This document shows positions 1 through 12,044 of a stretch of DNA of 64,000 nucleotides, piece by piece (the stretch's first letter is position 1; each line of letters starts with the position of its first letter). Both the position numbers and the translations under genes were made by a program. This DNA is from Diphasiastrum complanatum (taxonomy: Eukaryota; Streptophyta; Lycopodiopsida; Lycopodiales; Lycopodiaceae), in NCBI GenBank assembly GCA_029204225.1, contig CM055100.1, forward strand, positions 12,757,503 to 12,821,502. Direction: 5' to 3'. The notes below the pieces were generated by a model, which had not been told where the DNA came from, made no database searches, and was given only the letters and a program-made list of their open reading frames with translations.

Positions 1-1752
1 TCTTTTAATCCCACATTGATCACAAAGATCATTGAAGTCATTAGACTTATACTCACCTCCACTATCTAATCTTAGGACTTTGATCTTCCTACCTGTCTGA
101 TTTTTGACCAAGTTTTTGAAGTTCTTGAAGTTATCAAATGCATCTGATTTCTTCTTCAAGATATAGATCCACGTCTTACGTGACATATCATCAATAAAGG
201 TCATGAAATAGAAGGCTTTACCCAAGGATATGGTCCTCATAGGCCCGCATAAATCTGTGTGGATTAAATCCAGAATGTTCTTTGCTCTTGCAACACCCCC
301 CTTTATTGAATTTCTCTCGATGCTGCTTCCCATATACACAAGATTCGCACATCGATTTCAAGTGATCTTCTATGGTAGGCAGTCCTGTTACCATCTCCAA
401 TTTTCTCATCAAACTGAGGCTTCCCAAGTTCAAGTGACCAAGCCTCTTGTGCCACAACTCAGTTTGCAAAAGAATGGACGATACAAGTCCATGTTGCCCT
501 TGATTGTAGCATTCAACCTATACAATTTTGTATTGGGCTCTCTTACTCCATTCGCAATAACTTTAAACTTCTGGTTTGCATCCTTCACAAAGCAACGATC
601 ATTAGCAAATTCTACTTTCAACTTTTGATCAATAATGACTCCAACAAAAAGTAGATTTTTCTTCAAACCTAGTACGTAAAGTACCTCCTTGATCATCCTG
701 CTTTTGCCATCACGTAGTTGGATTGAAACTGTGCCTATCCCCTTGATCATGCACACCTCACCATTTGCTTGTGAAACAGATGTTCCATTATCCAACACCT
801 TCAAACTACTGAACCAATTCTTGTTACCTGTCATGTGTCTTGTGGCTCCTGAGTCAATATACCATGCTTGATCATCTTGATTAGATGACAATGCAGATAT
901 GAAGATGCTAGAATCTTCAATCTCACCCTCATCGACAAGGTTACCTGCTTGTTTTGGTTTCTCCTTGCCTTGTTCCGCCAGGAATTTGCGACGTTCACTC
1001 TTCCAATGGTCCTTTTTACCACATTGGAAGCACTTGCCTTTCTTCTTAATTTTGCTGGAAGATCCCTCATCCTCCTGAGACTTGGCAAATTGCTGCTTAG
1101 ACGTCTTGCCCTTGCCTTGTTTTTGGTGTGTCGCAAGTGCCTGATTGTCAATATTTTGACGTCTAGCTTTCACCATTTCTCGTCGTTGATCTTCCTGTAT
1201 CAAGATTCTTGTGAGCTCGTCAAAGGTTGGCAATCTTTCTCTTAATGCTATTCCGCTCATAAACATCTGATAGGGTTCTGCAATGCCGCATAATGCATTA
1301 TGCACCAGCTCCACATCACGTATGTGCTCTCCAATAGAATGCAGTTCATCTCTCATTGTCTTGATTTTGGTCATGTACGTCTGAATGTGCTCTCCTTGAT
1401 CCATGCGGGCACTATTCAACTTTGACTTCAAAAATATGATTCTTGACTGATTTGACATCTCGAACTGCTCCTTTAGCACATCCCATGCCTGTCTGGGTGT
1501 AATAACATCACAAATGTGGGTAATGATGTGATCCTTCACTAACAAGTTAATGAAGGTCAAAGCTTTCCTCATCTTTTTGTCGAACACTTTGATGTCTGTT
1601 TCATTTGGCGGCCTTCTCTCATCACCTGTGATGACTTCCCACACGTCTTTCTCCATCAGTATGTTTTTCATTTTGATTTTCCACACTGCATAGTTGGAAA
1701 TCCCATCCAATTTGCTACTTTCACTCAAAATGGACTCTCTCATGTTTGCCAT
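1..1752 (-). pseudogene. Copia-1 gag-pol remnant (gag, protease, pre-integrase, integrase start)
   Basis: This encoded the capsid and enzyme polyprotein of a Ty1-copia retrotransposon. The ATG at 1752 opens 440 codons. The N-terminal 230 residues are a UBN2-type gag. A zinc knuckle follows near residue 240 (CFQCGKKDHWKSE, then R where the last Cys should be). The protease motif DSGATRH is at about residue 300. The frame is lost near 470. The pre-integrase motif HKRLGH and its CESC pair continue in another frame at 469-218, which is lost again near 300. At 1-60 the minus strand still reads the integrase core motif SGGEYKS. The broken knuckle and at least two frameshifts show it is dead. Confidence 0.88.
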
Positions 1753-3048
1753 CGCAAAACTACTTGAAACTTCTGCCTTAGGCTAAGAACAGTATGTCGA
1801 GGCCAACAGTGATGTCAGAAGTTGAAAATAATGACCTGCGCTTTTTTTCTTACCAAGCCACTCGCCGCCTTTCCACCAATTTGAAAGCCAAATCGGCGTC
1901 GCCTTCCGAAATGCACTCAGTCGTCAACTCCCAACAACGTGCCCAATGGAATGGTGAAACCACTTCTGGCGTACTCCGAACACTTTCTCCGCTGCAACCA
2001 CTCTACTTTGTTGTATCGTACTTGCAGGTACAGTCCGGGTGCCCTTCGTTTGGAGGTTATAGCCTTTCGTTTGGGTCAAAATGGGCAAAGGACCCAAAAA
2101 TAGGGACTTTTCTAGTTTTTGAACTGTTTCTTCACTTTGAAGAAACTTCACTCTTCACTTGTGAAGGGACCCAGCTCAACTTTCAGTATGAAAATTTTTA
2201 ATGAAGTTGAAGGCCAGAATGCACTTCACTTCTTCAAGGCCCTGTTCAAAGCTCATCCAATGGCTGAACCAAATCTTGTGGTTCAAATTTCTTTCCCATC
2301 ATAGATTCTGGACCGTCGATTCATTTGACACCTCATCCAAAGGTCCAAACTGCATCTGGGCATCGACCCATGCTCCTGCAGTCGCTATGGTCTTCGATAC
2401 ACTAAGTTGTCTATTGCGTTGGGCATGCGAACAGCCTGCGACCTCCCTGCCTGCGGCCGTGCCTCCCTTCTCTGAAAATTATTAGATTAAACTCTCTTGT
2501 GGATCGTTTTGAGCACGATCTGAGGCCTGGAGCAGGGTCGCCCTACTGAATCCATGACTGTAGAGTGTTCAATCAAGAAATTTCGTGGAGAAACGATGAT
2601 TTTAGCTCAACTTGACAAAGTGGCTTTTTCACCTTTTTACCGCAAATCTGCTAGGTTAACTGTCTGGAGACAAATCTCTGACATAGACCTCAAAATCCCT
2701 CCATGGCTGGTTGAGAATGTGATTAGCTTCCTTCCTGTCCTTACGGCATCCAAAACGGTGCACAAACAGCGAAGAAATCACCAGTTCTGTATAAAAACTA
2801 TAAACCGAAGCCCGGTTTCAATTTTCAGCTGGCTTCGAAATTGTCAATTTTTCACCAAATTTTTCCCTGTCTGATGCTATGCACAGGCTAATAATCCCTC
2901 TGCCGAGCTTAGCAAGCCTCTATAAACTAGAAACCGTGCACCAGTGCTTCTCTTTTCATCTTCAAGCCGTAAAACCCCGAACACTTTGAAGACAACTCTC
3001 CTGAAGATCTCTTCAACGGCGACACTGTACTGTGTACACTCCCTGAAC

Positions 3049-3061
3049 GGCTTTGATACCA
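3049..3061 (-). other. Copia-1 primer binding site (initiator Met tRNA type)
   Basis: The minus strand reads TGGTATCAAAGCC right after the LTR. That is one base from the usual plant copia site TGGTATCAGAGC, and it fixes the element's orientation. Confidence 0.8.
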
Positions 3062-3336
3062 ACTTAGAATTTGCTTTGCACAGGAACACAGATCATGCTA
3101 CACAGTAACACAGACAGAAAACACTCTCCTCAGCAAGCTCACATAGCAACTGTATTTCTCAAAATGAAATTACACTGTACATATAGTTGTTCACTCAGGC
3201 AATCCATGCATGACCCAGGTTGCCATTGGCGGGACACGTGTCCTGTCGACTTGCCTCGTGGCGAGGCCAACTGATCCTTATCCACTGATAGGACCCACAG
3301 TACAGTAACACAGTGATTCTAACTTTAATTCTAACT
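3062..3336 (-). repeat. Copia-1 5' LTR (about 275 bp)
   Basis: It matches 18147-18420 in the same orientation with scattered substitutions. On the minus strand it starts close to GTTAGAATT and ends close to AATTCTAA, an inverted terminal pair; the canonical TG/CA ends are degraded. The primer site follows directly. Confidence 0.75.
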
Positions 3337-3735
3337 GCAACTTGTGTTGAGCACATCTCATTTTATTGTTAATACAATACCACATGTAATGTTCCAAGAT
3401 GAACTTCCGAGATCAAAACACAAGACGAGTAGAATTAATTATCGTAAAACTAATCTTGAGCAAGATCTATTTTGTATCCAAGATTACCATTGAGATTTGG
3501 CCTTGTTTGATACTCTTAGTGGTTTAGTGAAATGTTGTATGCATCCACTTAGAGATTTGAACCAAAAATCGCATGTCTAAAAACCTGATGCAAATACCAA
3601 AGTTATATTCGCAATTTGTGACAATTTTGATTTCTATGTACCAATTGTAGAACATTTACATTGACTCATCTAGCAGCTCATGTGAGTATATTTCATGTGG
3701 AATGCAACTATGGCACATACATTGAAAGCCAAGAC
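3337..3735 (-). repeat. Composite repeat, partial copy IV
   Basis: About 400 bp match 32220-32590 in the same orientation and, in reverse complement, 25800-26110, 28390-28750, 39650-39970 and 42290-42600. The shared landmark is a stretch reading (as in this copy) ACAAGACGAGTAG, then a conserved AAGATCTATTTTGTATC. It ends abruptly at about 3735. It holds no gene. Confidence 0.75.
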
Positions 3736-5762
3736 CAAGAAGTGTGTGGCATTGATCATAAAGTAATGAAAATTTTAATTACAGTTCAGTTATTTAAGAT
3801 TAATATTGATGCATACAACAGTGAAACTGAGTACATCTTTGGTCAATGATTAATTTGGAGACACTTTTGAAGCATTTATATGTCTTTTTAATATATAATT
3901 GTGATTCGGTTGCTTTGGTGTCTATCATAGTTACATAGTGTTCCAGAACATGAGCTTGATGCTCACTCTGGAATAGCTTTGATTTTACGAAGAGTTTCAA
4001 TTTGTAACATAAGAAAGAATGCTTGTTTTTGAATTTTGCTGTTATATTCTGATGGGGTGAAATGAATCATATAAAAAGCGTCAGCTGGTGTATTGACACT
4101 TAAATCCCTTCACCTTATCAACCACAACTAGCTTGTAGAATGTAGGGTTTAAAAACTCTAGAGTGATGTTTAGGTGCTAAAGATTTATAAATTCTTGACT
4201 TTTCTTGCAATGCACACTAGAAAACTTTGTCTCTGCAACATTCAAACCCTAAACTGGTTACTATATAGCATACATTTGCCAATACACACCTAAGTTGTCA
4301 ACATACACTTGCCATTTCTCAACCATTAACATGCATTTACTAATTCATCTATTGCCATTTTAAGTAGCTACAAACTACTAGACAATGTAACTAGAAAGCT
4401 GAAAGTTGAATGTCGCAATATCATGTAGTGCTCAAGCTCAAAAATAAAAAGTAAACACGAGTCAGCAAACAAAAAAACTGTGAATTAGAGTGTTTTATGT
4501 CCCATTACGTAGAAGTTAAGTCATGGGTTTAGGCATTCTACACAACAAAACTTAGTCAATATCTTATTAACCCAAGAAGGCAGCACTAGCACACAACAAA
4601 ATGAGTCTTTAAATCTTGGAAAGGGACATTCAACTTCGGCTAGCCAGTTTGAATCGGTTAATTCGAATTGGCTGATTTGAATCGGTTGGTAACCTTGGTA
4701 TGTAGTGGTGTGGCTTGCCACCAAGAAATACTTATATATCATCAAATCTTCTGCATGAACTCTAGATGGTACTATAAAACATTAATCAAAGATGCAGCAT
4801 TCTGAGCAAAAATGGGGGATTTTATAAAGTAGCAAACATTGCGATCTGCAGTGTACATCACCATTTTGTGAGAGATATTTTGTAGCATGGAAAATTGGTC
4901 TTACATTACTGTAATACAAGAACAATGTTAGTAGATTAGATTATAAGGGCACTAACTAGAGAGTGCTTTGAATCACTTAGAAGAATGATGCACATAATTT
5001 TTTAACCATCATTATGAATTGCATCTAAGTTCTGTTCACAATTATGGATATCATGGCATGAGTTTACTTAGCTTGTTAAGGGCATCAATGGATATGGCGT
5101 GAAGTCCATAATTTTTATTGCTTTTAGTAGGTAGTGCTAGAAAACAAAGAGTGACAATCCCTTTGAGCTGTATTTATGGTTAAGCTCATCTCCTTTGAGA
5201 CTTCTCACTGGAAGTCTGTTAATCCAGGAATTACTAGGACAGGCCTCTGCTTTATTTTGGGAGACAATGAATGTGTGGGTGGAAGCTTCTTGAAATTATG
5301 GTGCTCTAGTATGTGAAAGTGGGACACATTTGGTGCCTTCAATTACCAGGAAAATTTAATACAAAGTTACAAACTAAACTGAAAACTCCTTTCTCATATT
5401 TATGTAAGCAGGGCTCCCTGCTAGTTTGCTATCATGATTTCGGAAGTTTTTGTAAGTCCGTAGTCATAGCATGAACCTTTCATCTAATAATCAGTTACCT
5501 CTGAGTTGATCCAAAGCCAATCATATATCTACAGCTTTTGTAATCTCCTAGCGGCAATGTTTAAGCATGCTGTTTGTGCTAGTATTTGACTTTTGTGTAT
5601 TTCTCACTGCAATTGAAATGAACTTTTGAAGCTCATTTCTCAGGCTTATCTTAATATTCACATAGCAGTTTGACACCTTCTTGGACTCCAATCTTGCAAT
5701 ACAGGTTTCATGATTATGCATATTCACAGGCTTCCTGATTTATTTTGTTTGTTCCAAGACAG
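3736..5762. other. No gene seen; intergenic or intron sequence
   Basis: AT-rich single-copy-looking DNA. No reading frame with recognisable protein character, no LTR and no tandem repeat. Its 3' end may be an intron of the WD40 gene fragment, because an acceptor (TTCCAAGACAG) sits directly before 5763. Confidence 0.4.
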
Positions 5763-8562
5763 ATTGGACGTTATCGAACTTTTTTGGCTCACAATGATTG
5801 TATATGAGATATAACAACATTTCCTACAGCATTTGAGGGCCAAGCAATATTGGAGAAGGACGACTTGCTTGAAAAGAAGCTTTTTGTGACGTGCTCAGAT
5901 GATCGCAGCATAAGAATTTGGAGTCTCGACAGTGGACATAAAAAGTTTTATATTTGTAACTCAGATATTATGAACCAAAAAGCACAAAACGTTTATTGCA
6001 AGAACATTGTTGGAGTCCTCTACATGGGTGAGGGTCTACTACTTATGCTTATGGCATCCCTCTGAATTAGTCCTCATGTTTTGAAAGATATAAAGATCTC
6101 CAACATGTCATGACAAAAGCATTTGACACCTGTTATTAACATAAAGAGTGGTAGATTGAAGTATTGTAGATTATGTTCATGTGTACCTATTCTTCCTCCA
6201 AAGGCTGGAAAAAGTTGTCAGCCAGCTTTTTAGTTACTTGTGAAATCTTTTAGCTGCATCATATTAGTTATTATGAGTCATCAACATAAGCTCCAACTTT
6301 CCAGTAGCTTTGTGATACCAATTTTATTGCAGATATTTTTTAGTCTGCTCAAGCAAAACGAATCTTACGGGGTGGGTATTTTTAGATGAGCTTGTGGCAG
6401 AACTCTTCAAATGCTTGTCTTTACCTATATTCCAACACATAGCAGCACTATGACTGTTTATTCTTGACAAAGAGAGCAGTATTTAGCTATTGCTTATTTC
6501 CCAGCTACTCTAGTCCAGTCTAAACCTACATGCTCATTATTGGTTGTCATTTTTTTTGATGGTGCAATCTAACCTTTCAGTTCAGTCGTATTTCGTCACG
6601 TCATCACAGCCGATTCTGGTTTTAGAAGTGCACGTTTTCACCAAGAGATAGCTTCACGCGGCACTATTTATGATATGGATGTCGATCCAAGCGATAAGTT
6701 TGTTGTAACAGTGGGACAGGTGGCTTTACTTGCTCTTTTACTGCCATTCTGAATACTGTGTGCTACCTAGTTGCAAATGTAGCTTTCTATAATAAATTTC
6801 TTCAATCTAACCTTGTCAGGATAAAAAAGTAAACATTCCGAATCTGGAAACTGGCAAACCCATGAGACACATCAAATTTGAGGGTGACTTTGGTGAGCCT
6901 GTCAAGGTGATTATATTGCACTTTTCTCTTGATATGTATTCTGGCTACTTGTACAACTGTCTCTGCTTGAGTATCAACAATTCTATGAACTAGCTTCACT
7001 GAATATGGCTTTTGGAATGATAATCCTTCAGGTTCGGGTTGACCCAAGTGGCACGTACATTGTTTGCTCTTATTCAGACAAGCATCTGAGAGTTTATGAT
7101 CTCTCTAGTGGAGAACAGCCACTCCAAGCATCGGCGCATGCAGAAATCATATAACCGGAGTGGCTTTCTTGCCTAATTGCCAGCATTTGATCTCAGTAAG
7201 CATTTTTTGCTGATTTGTAGTTTTAAACACTTTCTTAGAAACCATGTGCACATACACTGTTACTGAATCATGATACAAGCGCATCCTTGACTTCTCACAT
7301 GATGTTGAGGATGGCATGAAATCACTTACAAACGTGCATGAGCTCTATAAAGTATGTTGGCGTGTAGGTCGCAGTCTATTACAATGAGGGCATTCAGAAT
7401 GATTTGCCTTTATTGTTCGTAAATTCAATTCCCACCACCTTGTGGCTAGGAAAGTTATATTGAACGCAGTTATTCTTAATTTTCGGTATAAAACTCTCCT
7501 CTCCCTTGCTGATTCATCCCTGGCACCTTTGATTTCTAAGTGAACCCTGGTTGAGTTATTGAACTAGGTCTTCAAGTTATGTGGCACATGACACGTGCAG
7601 TCACACTGCTTCCTGATTATGCTATTTTACATGATGTCATTAAGTCTTATGTGGTATCATGTGCTCACTCTAGGGTCCCTCCCCTCTGGACACTATTCTT
7701 CAAGTTATATTGAAAGCAGTTATTCTTAAATTTCGGTATAAAACCTGAACATACCTGAACATAACCAAAAAAATATGTGCAATGTATAGTATTTGACCAT
7801 CAACTGCACATGCATGCACAGACATACGAATAGTTCCTGAACTACAAAAAAGAGATATGCAACTTCAATTCTATGGACGTCACCCATAAAGTATGAAGCC
7901 ATCAACTCCATGCGTAGCATGGACTAAATGCGATGACATCTTTGCTCATGTCATTACCATATTAAGAGTAGGCCTACGTCACATGCATAAGGATCATGTC
8001 ACATTAACCTTTATATATTTCTATGTAGATTGGCATGAGTTTTTGTCACTTCTCTAAATGGGAAGGGTAGATTAAGCCATGATGAAGTCTGATGTAATGA
8101 GCAAAGCCAATCAATGGAAGTCAGTATCTCGAAAGTGGAAGAAAAGTGACATCTCCTCACTTTTGTTTTGCTCCCTTCATGTGTTGACCAAAGAATTTAT
8201 CAGATAGCCAGCAACTTCTCTTAAGGCTTACATTTTTGCTGCAGTACATTGGGTATGCACTATCAGTCACAAAGATTACAGCAAGAAAATTCGTTTGTTA
8301 TATGGATTCTTATTTTTAAAACACAATCTTAAATGGCTCCAGGGCCTTGATTACATGTGTGCTATTATCCAATTTTCTATTATGTAGGTGAAGACCTCAC
8401 TTAGTTATTATGCCAGTGCAATAGCTGAATAGTAATATGATTGTAATTGTCGCATATTTGTCTGGAAACTTCCTCCAATGATGTCACTCATAATTCGAAA
8501 GAAAATGTTGGTGAAAATAGAGAATCAGCCTACAGGAACTTTAAAATCGATATTGAAAGCGC
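5763..8562 (+). pseudogene. WDR62/MABP1-like WD40 protein, broken gene fragment
   Basis: Five exons can be read: 5763-6027, about 6580-6719, 6820-6906, 7032-7195 and about 8436-8562. Introns are GT-AG. They encode consecutive WD40 blades in the order found in animal WDR62 and MABP1: CSDDRSIRIWSLDSG, GTIYDMDVDPSDKF, a linker GKPMRHIKFEG, VDPSGTYIVCSYSDKHL, then FVWKLPP, which closes the propeller. Lesions: TGA at 5805-5807 where the family has Trp (..CI[W]DI..); an extra two bases at 7149-7154 that create a stop in EII[T]GVAF; and a degenerate start to the last exon. The N-terminal blades are absent and the fragment stops exactly where the inverted duplication begins. In this family the propeller acts as a scaffold in spindle and MAP-kinase functions; here it cannot be made intact. 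Family assignment is from remembered sequence, without a search. Confidence 0.8.
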
Positions 8563-8608
8563 CATGAAATTATTTCTACTGCACATGATACAATGACTGT
8601 AAATTAAT

Positions 8609-8628
8609 TCTCTCTCTCTCTCTCTCTC
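8609..8628. repeat. (CT)10 microsatellite at the left arm edge
   Basis: Ten CT units. The homologous position in the right arm (57510-57591) and in the extra partial arm copy (46055-46136) carries about 41 GA units each. Confidence 0.9.
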
Positions 8629-8789
8629 ATTCATGAATGGTATGCAACTTCCCTATTATATACTTAGCCCTTAGTACCTTAAAAAGATATACCCTTTGTA
8701 ACTATTGGAGGGAAACTTGAAAACCACCAAAGCCACTTCAATGGTCAAGATCAGTGGAGGTACGTCCTACGGACATGATCCCTTTGCTT

Positions 8790-9209
8790 CTTGAGCACTC
8801 TTGTTTCAAATGCATCTACATAAGGAAGGAGTGGGCCTGCAAGCTTTCTCCATGCCCTCTCTCCTCTTCTCTCTTCATCTTCTTCTACCTTCTGCTTTGG
8901 CATATCAAGAATTGCAGTGTTAAAGCTTACGCTGCAACGGTCAGAGGGAAAACTTTGAAATACTTTGGTAAGTGGCCTTCATACCAGTTTACTTTTGATT
9001 TGAATACTTTGTCTGCAAAAGAGATGGATAGATTCGGTTGTAACCTTTGGCATTCTTGTTATATCATCAATAGCTTTGGTAGCAAGCATATGAGAGTATC
9101 AAGCGCTTGTTATGGCATGCATGATTGCATTCGATACTTGCTTTATAACATACAGGTGTTACAAGCCAGCGCTGGCCGACTTTGTAGGCATGAATATGAG
9201 CCATTTTGA
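8790..9209 (+). other. Conserved open stretch of unknown status, left arm
   Basis: An open frame here has a close counterpart on the minus strand at 57385-56957, with conservative changes. The block up to about 8968 (..KAYAATVRG..LKYFG) is followed by GTAAGT, a good donor. An overlapping frame starts with a signal-peptide-like leader (SLLFSLHLLLPSALA) and then stops. It could be the first exon of gene X or a leader sequence. I do not recognise it, and recent duplication alone could explain the similarity. Confidence 0.3.
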
Positions 9210-10640
9210 CAATGATGTAGGGATGTGGTAGCGCTACCATAACAACTGTAAATCGCTGTGGTAGTTTTGAGCTTTTTGTTGGTTGCTACAGCGCGACCCT
9301 AGAGGGTGCTAGTAGTGCTGCTAGCGCTGAAAGACTTGGCCAAAAATCGCTGTTCAATGATGAGAATGCTGACAATTATCATAGCTCGATTGTTTGGCAG
9401 CGCGACATACATCAGTTCTTCACAATCTCTTGCATATACTTGCAAAAAAGACGTCGTTATCGTATTATAGTGTATAAGGTACGTATGACACTCATAAGAT
9501 CTACACTCCAAATTAAAGTTTATGAAGAAGACCATAAACCCATTCGATAGGTATTATAAACTAATTGGATAACTCATATGCATGTATCTACGCAATGACG
9601 ATTCTTAGAAATGGATACGGAAGGTCAATCTTCTAAACTACAAATTGCAAACATGATTGCTTCGCAAGAATCTGTATTGTCTACCATTCAGGTCTGAAAT
9701 GCATGGATGTTTACAAATTTCTATTAGTAAGGCTCAAAATGCAGGGTGATAGAGTAAGCTTGATGAAAATATGCAAGAAAAGTAGTATGATATGATAACT
9801 ATGTCTATTTTTCATGCAATCAAAACTAATATATCAGTGCTTACTTTCGGAATGATGATAACCCTAGAGTTTATAACATGCTTTTTTCTATACAGGGATT
9901 TGCGTATTGTTGTAAGTTCTTTAAAGTACATGGTTTTGTGCTAAGAATGTATTCATTCATAAGATCGAAATGGCATGAAATTGCCCCGATCTTAGTTTGA
10001 ATGTGCATACGCAAATGCCTACTTTCACATTTTTGCACTAGATTATAACAGTTTCTCTGATAATGTCCGAAGTACTATTTTGGTTTATAATTGTAAGAAC
10101 GGTAAGTGGGGTCAGCGGACTCTTGTATGGCATGGATTTGCTCAAGAAGTCACGATCGGACGCCTTGATTCGGTGTTAGCATGGTTTGGTCGAGTACTTG
10201 TGACGAGAACTAGTAAGGGAAGATTGGACTGCACTAAACTTTATTTTACATTGCAAGCTGATTAGTTGAGTATAACGTATTTTGTACATGGATAACAACT
10301 GACATTCAGCATTGACACATGTGTTCCTCACTGTACTAACTTGTGCGGTTTTGTGTGGTGGGGTGGTGGCAGGTACCAGCTGGATGGCTTGAGATATGTT
10401 TCGCTTTACGGTGCTTTTAATAGTACTGTATACTTTTCAGCTATGTGTTACCTTGGTAGTCTATGAATAAAGTGTTTTAAAAGGTTTTGGTCTTGACTTG
10501 TCAAGAGGAACTTTGTTCTGTTAATCTCTCTCTATGCATCCTTGAGGTGTAAATCCGACTATCCTTTGGCCAGGGTAGTACCAAATTCTTTACATTACTT
10601 GGATTCATTGCTAACATAGGTCCGTTTTATGTTTTAGTCC

Positions 10641-11870
10641 TCAGTTGGTTTCAAGGCGCAGTAGAGTTGGATTATGGGGAGCCCCTTCCTCCTCCTAATC
10701 TATTTACACAAACTCGGATTATCTGCATGAAAAAAGCTGTCATGTTGCATAGTTTTATTAAAGGAACTGATCGTAATACTTGTAATGTTGCGGGACCCGA
10801 AGATAAGTGTAAAAATCAGTCCTCTATTATTTGGTTTGACCATGCCATTTGGTATATGATGAATAATCTTGGCATTTTCTTTCCGGGTGCCTCACCCCAA
10901 AATCAACTCAATGCTTTTTTCCTTTGGCTACACAAACTTGCTAGGGAAATTGTCAAAGCTCAGATTACCTGTTTATACCTACGCTAGTACATGATTGATG
11001 CATCTATTGAACTTGCCACAAATCCCTCTCCTAAGCTCCATGCTCATCTTGGTGATGCCGAGAACATTAGAGAAATCGAACGTCTGCTCAAAAGACCTAG
11101 CTTCTCCACTGTATAAGGTAAATTTTTCCAGAACACAAGTAAACGTTCAGGCACTTTCAACCTTAATAATCCCAACTATGTCATGTTTGGCCAAGGGAAA
11201 AGAAGAAAATTTACTAGATACAGGGGGAAATAAGGACAAGGAAGCGGTACAAAGAGCGACTTGCCAATTAAGAAGCTGAACTTTTATTGGGATTGACATG
11301 GTTGCAGGACGAGATCATTTTGGAAAGAAGGGAGGTTATCAGAAATACTTTGGATCCCTTATAGCTCATCACGCATGAATTTAAGGAAAAGCTCTTTTTG
11401 CATTTACTTTATCGCAATAGAATGTTTGAGACCATTCATGTGAAGAAGTTTTATTCTCGCATTTTACTATAGCTATTTGGCTTTATACACAAGACCTTTG
11501 ATGATATAGTGTTTGGTTGGTCATACATGCCAAATGTCAAAATGGATTGGTATTTTCCTTATGAAGTCTTCTGCAATTTTCAAATTGAAAATCTTTAAGG
11601 TCGTTCTTGTTCTACTCTTAAATGTTTCAATGGCGGATAATCCTTTCTGGATATACCCTTTGGAGTACCTTGAGATTGATGGAAGTGATAACACGGAAAA
11701 TTCAGCAAACTTTTTGAATATTACAATCTCTTTCGACCTGGCTTCAGGCTATGCAGTGCTTTTCAAATATGATAAACGAAGAGACCTTCCTTTTTTATTT
11801 TTGCAATATATACTCTTGGCTTCAAACAAACCTCTCTTTGATTCATATAAGCTCATTATATCACAAACTC
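10641..11870 (+). pseudogene. Gene X, left copy (unidentified gene, deleted and truncated)
   Basis: After an acceptor (TTTTAGTCCTCAG) an exon reads WFQGAVELDYGEPLPPPN. At about 10805 it jumps, relative to the right copy, over about 1.05 kb into the exon reading WFDHAIWYMMNNLG. Further blocks follow: ..SIELATNPSPKL.., ..LLDTGGNKDKEA.., WLQDEIILERREV, and KMDWYFPYEVFCNFQIENL near 11530-11600. Stops and frame changes separate the blocks. At 11870 similarity to the right copy ends, so the C-terminal exon is missing. I do not recognise the family. Confidence 0.6.
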
Positions 11871-12044
11871 CGTGGCATGTGTTTCTGAGACCACGTATGA
11901 GTATCTGTCAATAAACTTCAACCATGGCATGTGTTTTGTAAGTCCATGAGTAGAAGCTTAAATATTAATAAAATAGCTTAAACTTAGATTTAGAACTTAG
12001 ACTTAGGAAACTTAAGATTAGAAATATTTTATCTTAAGTTTTCC

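Larger units (their letters stand above)
1..3336 (-). mobile_element. Copia-1: decayed Ty1-copia element, 5' part only
   Basis: Read on the minus strand, the order is LTR (3336-3062), initiator-Met primer site (3061-3049), a leader of about 1.3 kb, gag, zinc knuckle, protease, pre-integrase and the first part of integrase, which runs off the window at base 1. The internal region is closely related to Copia-2 at 18.1-21.4 kb, and the LTR matches 18147-18420. Several frameshifts make it non-autonomous. The 3' end and target duplication lie outside the window. It adjoins a piece of the composite repeat family at 3337. Confidence 0.88.
8563..11870 (+). repeat. Left arm of a large inverted duplication
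   Basis: The segment is the reverse complement of 46390-57637, apart from indels. Colinear landmarks are the CT tract (8609-8628 versus a GA tract at 57510-57591), the frame at 8790-9209 versus 57385-56957, the GTAGCGCTAC block near 9230 versus 56900, the frame at 10080 versus 55901, and gene X. This arm lacks about 1.05 kb within gene X (junction near 10805), the 6.4-kb Copia-3 insertion, and about 165 bp near 9475. It ends inside the last gene X exon. Confidence 0.88.

Noticed and set aside
1794-3089. Several 60-135 codon frames on both strands in the Copia-1 leader
   Set aside because: They are not conserved in Copia-2 and have no domain character; the region lies between primer site and gag.
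9215-9310. GTAGCGCTAC palindromic block as a possible small DNA transposon
   Set aside because: Present once per arm with no target duplication or matching terminal repeat, so it is only part of the duplicated arm.
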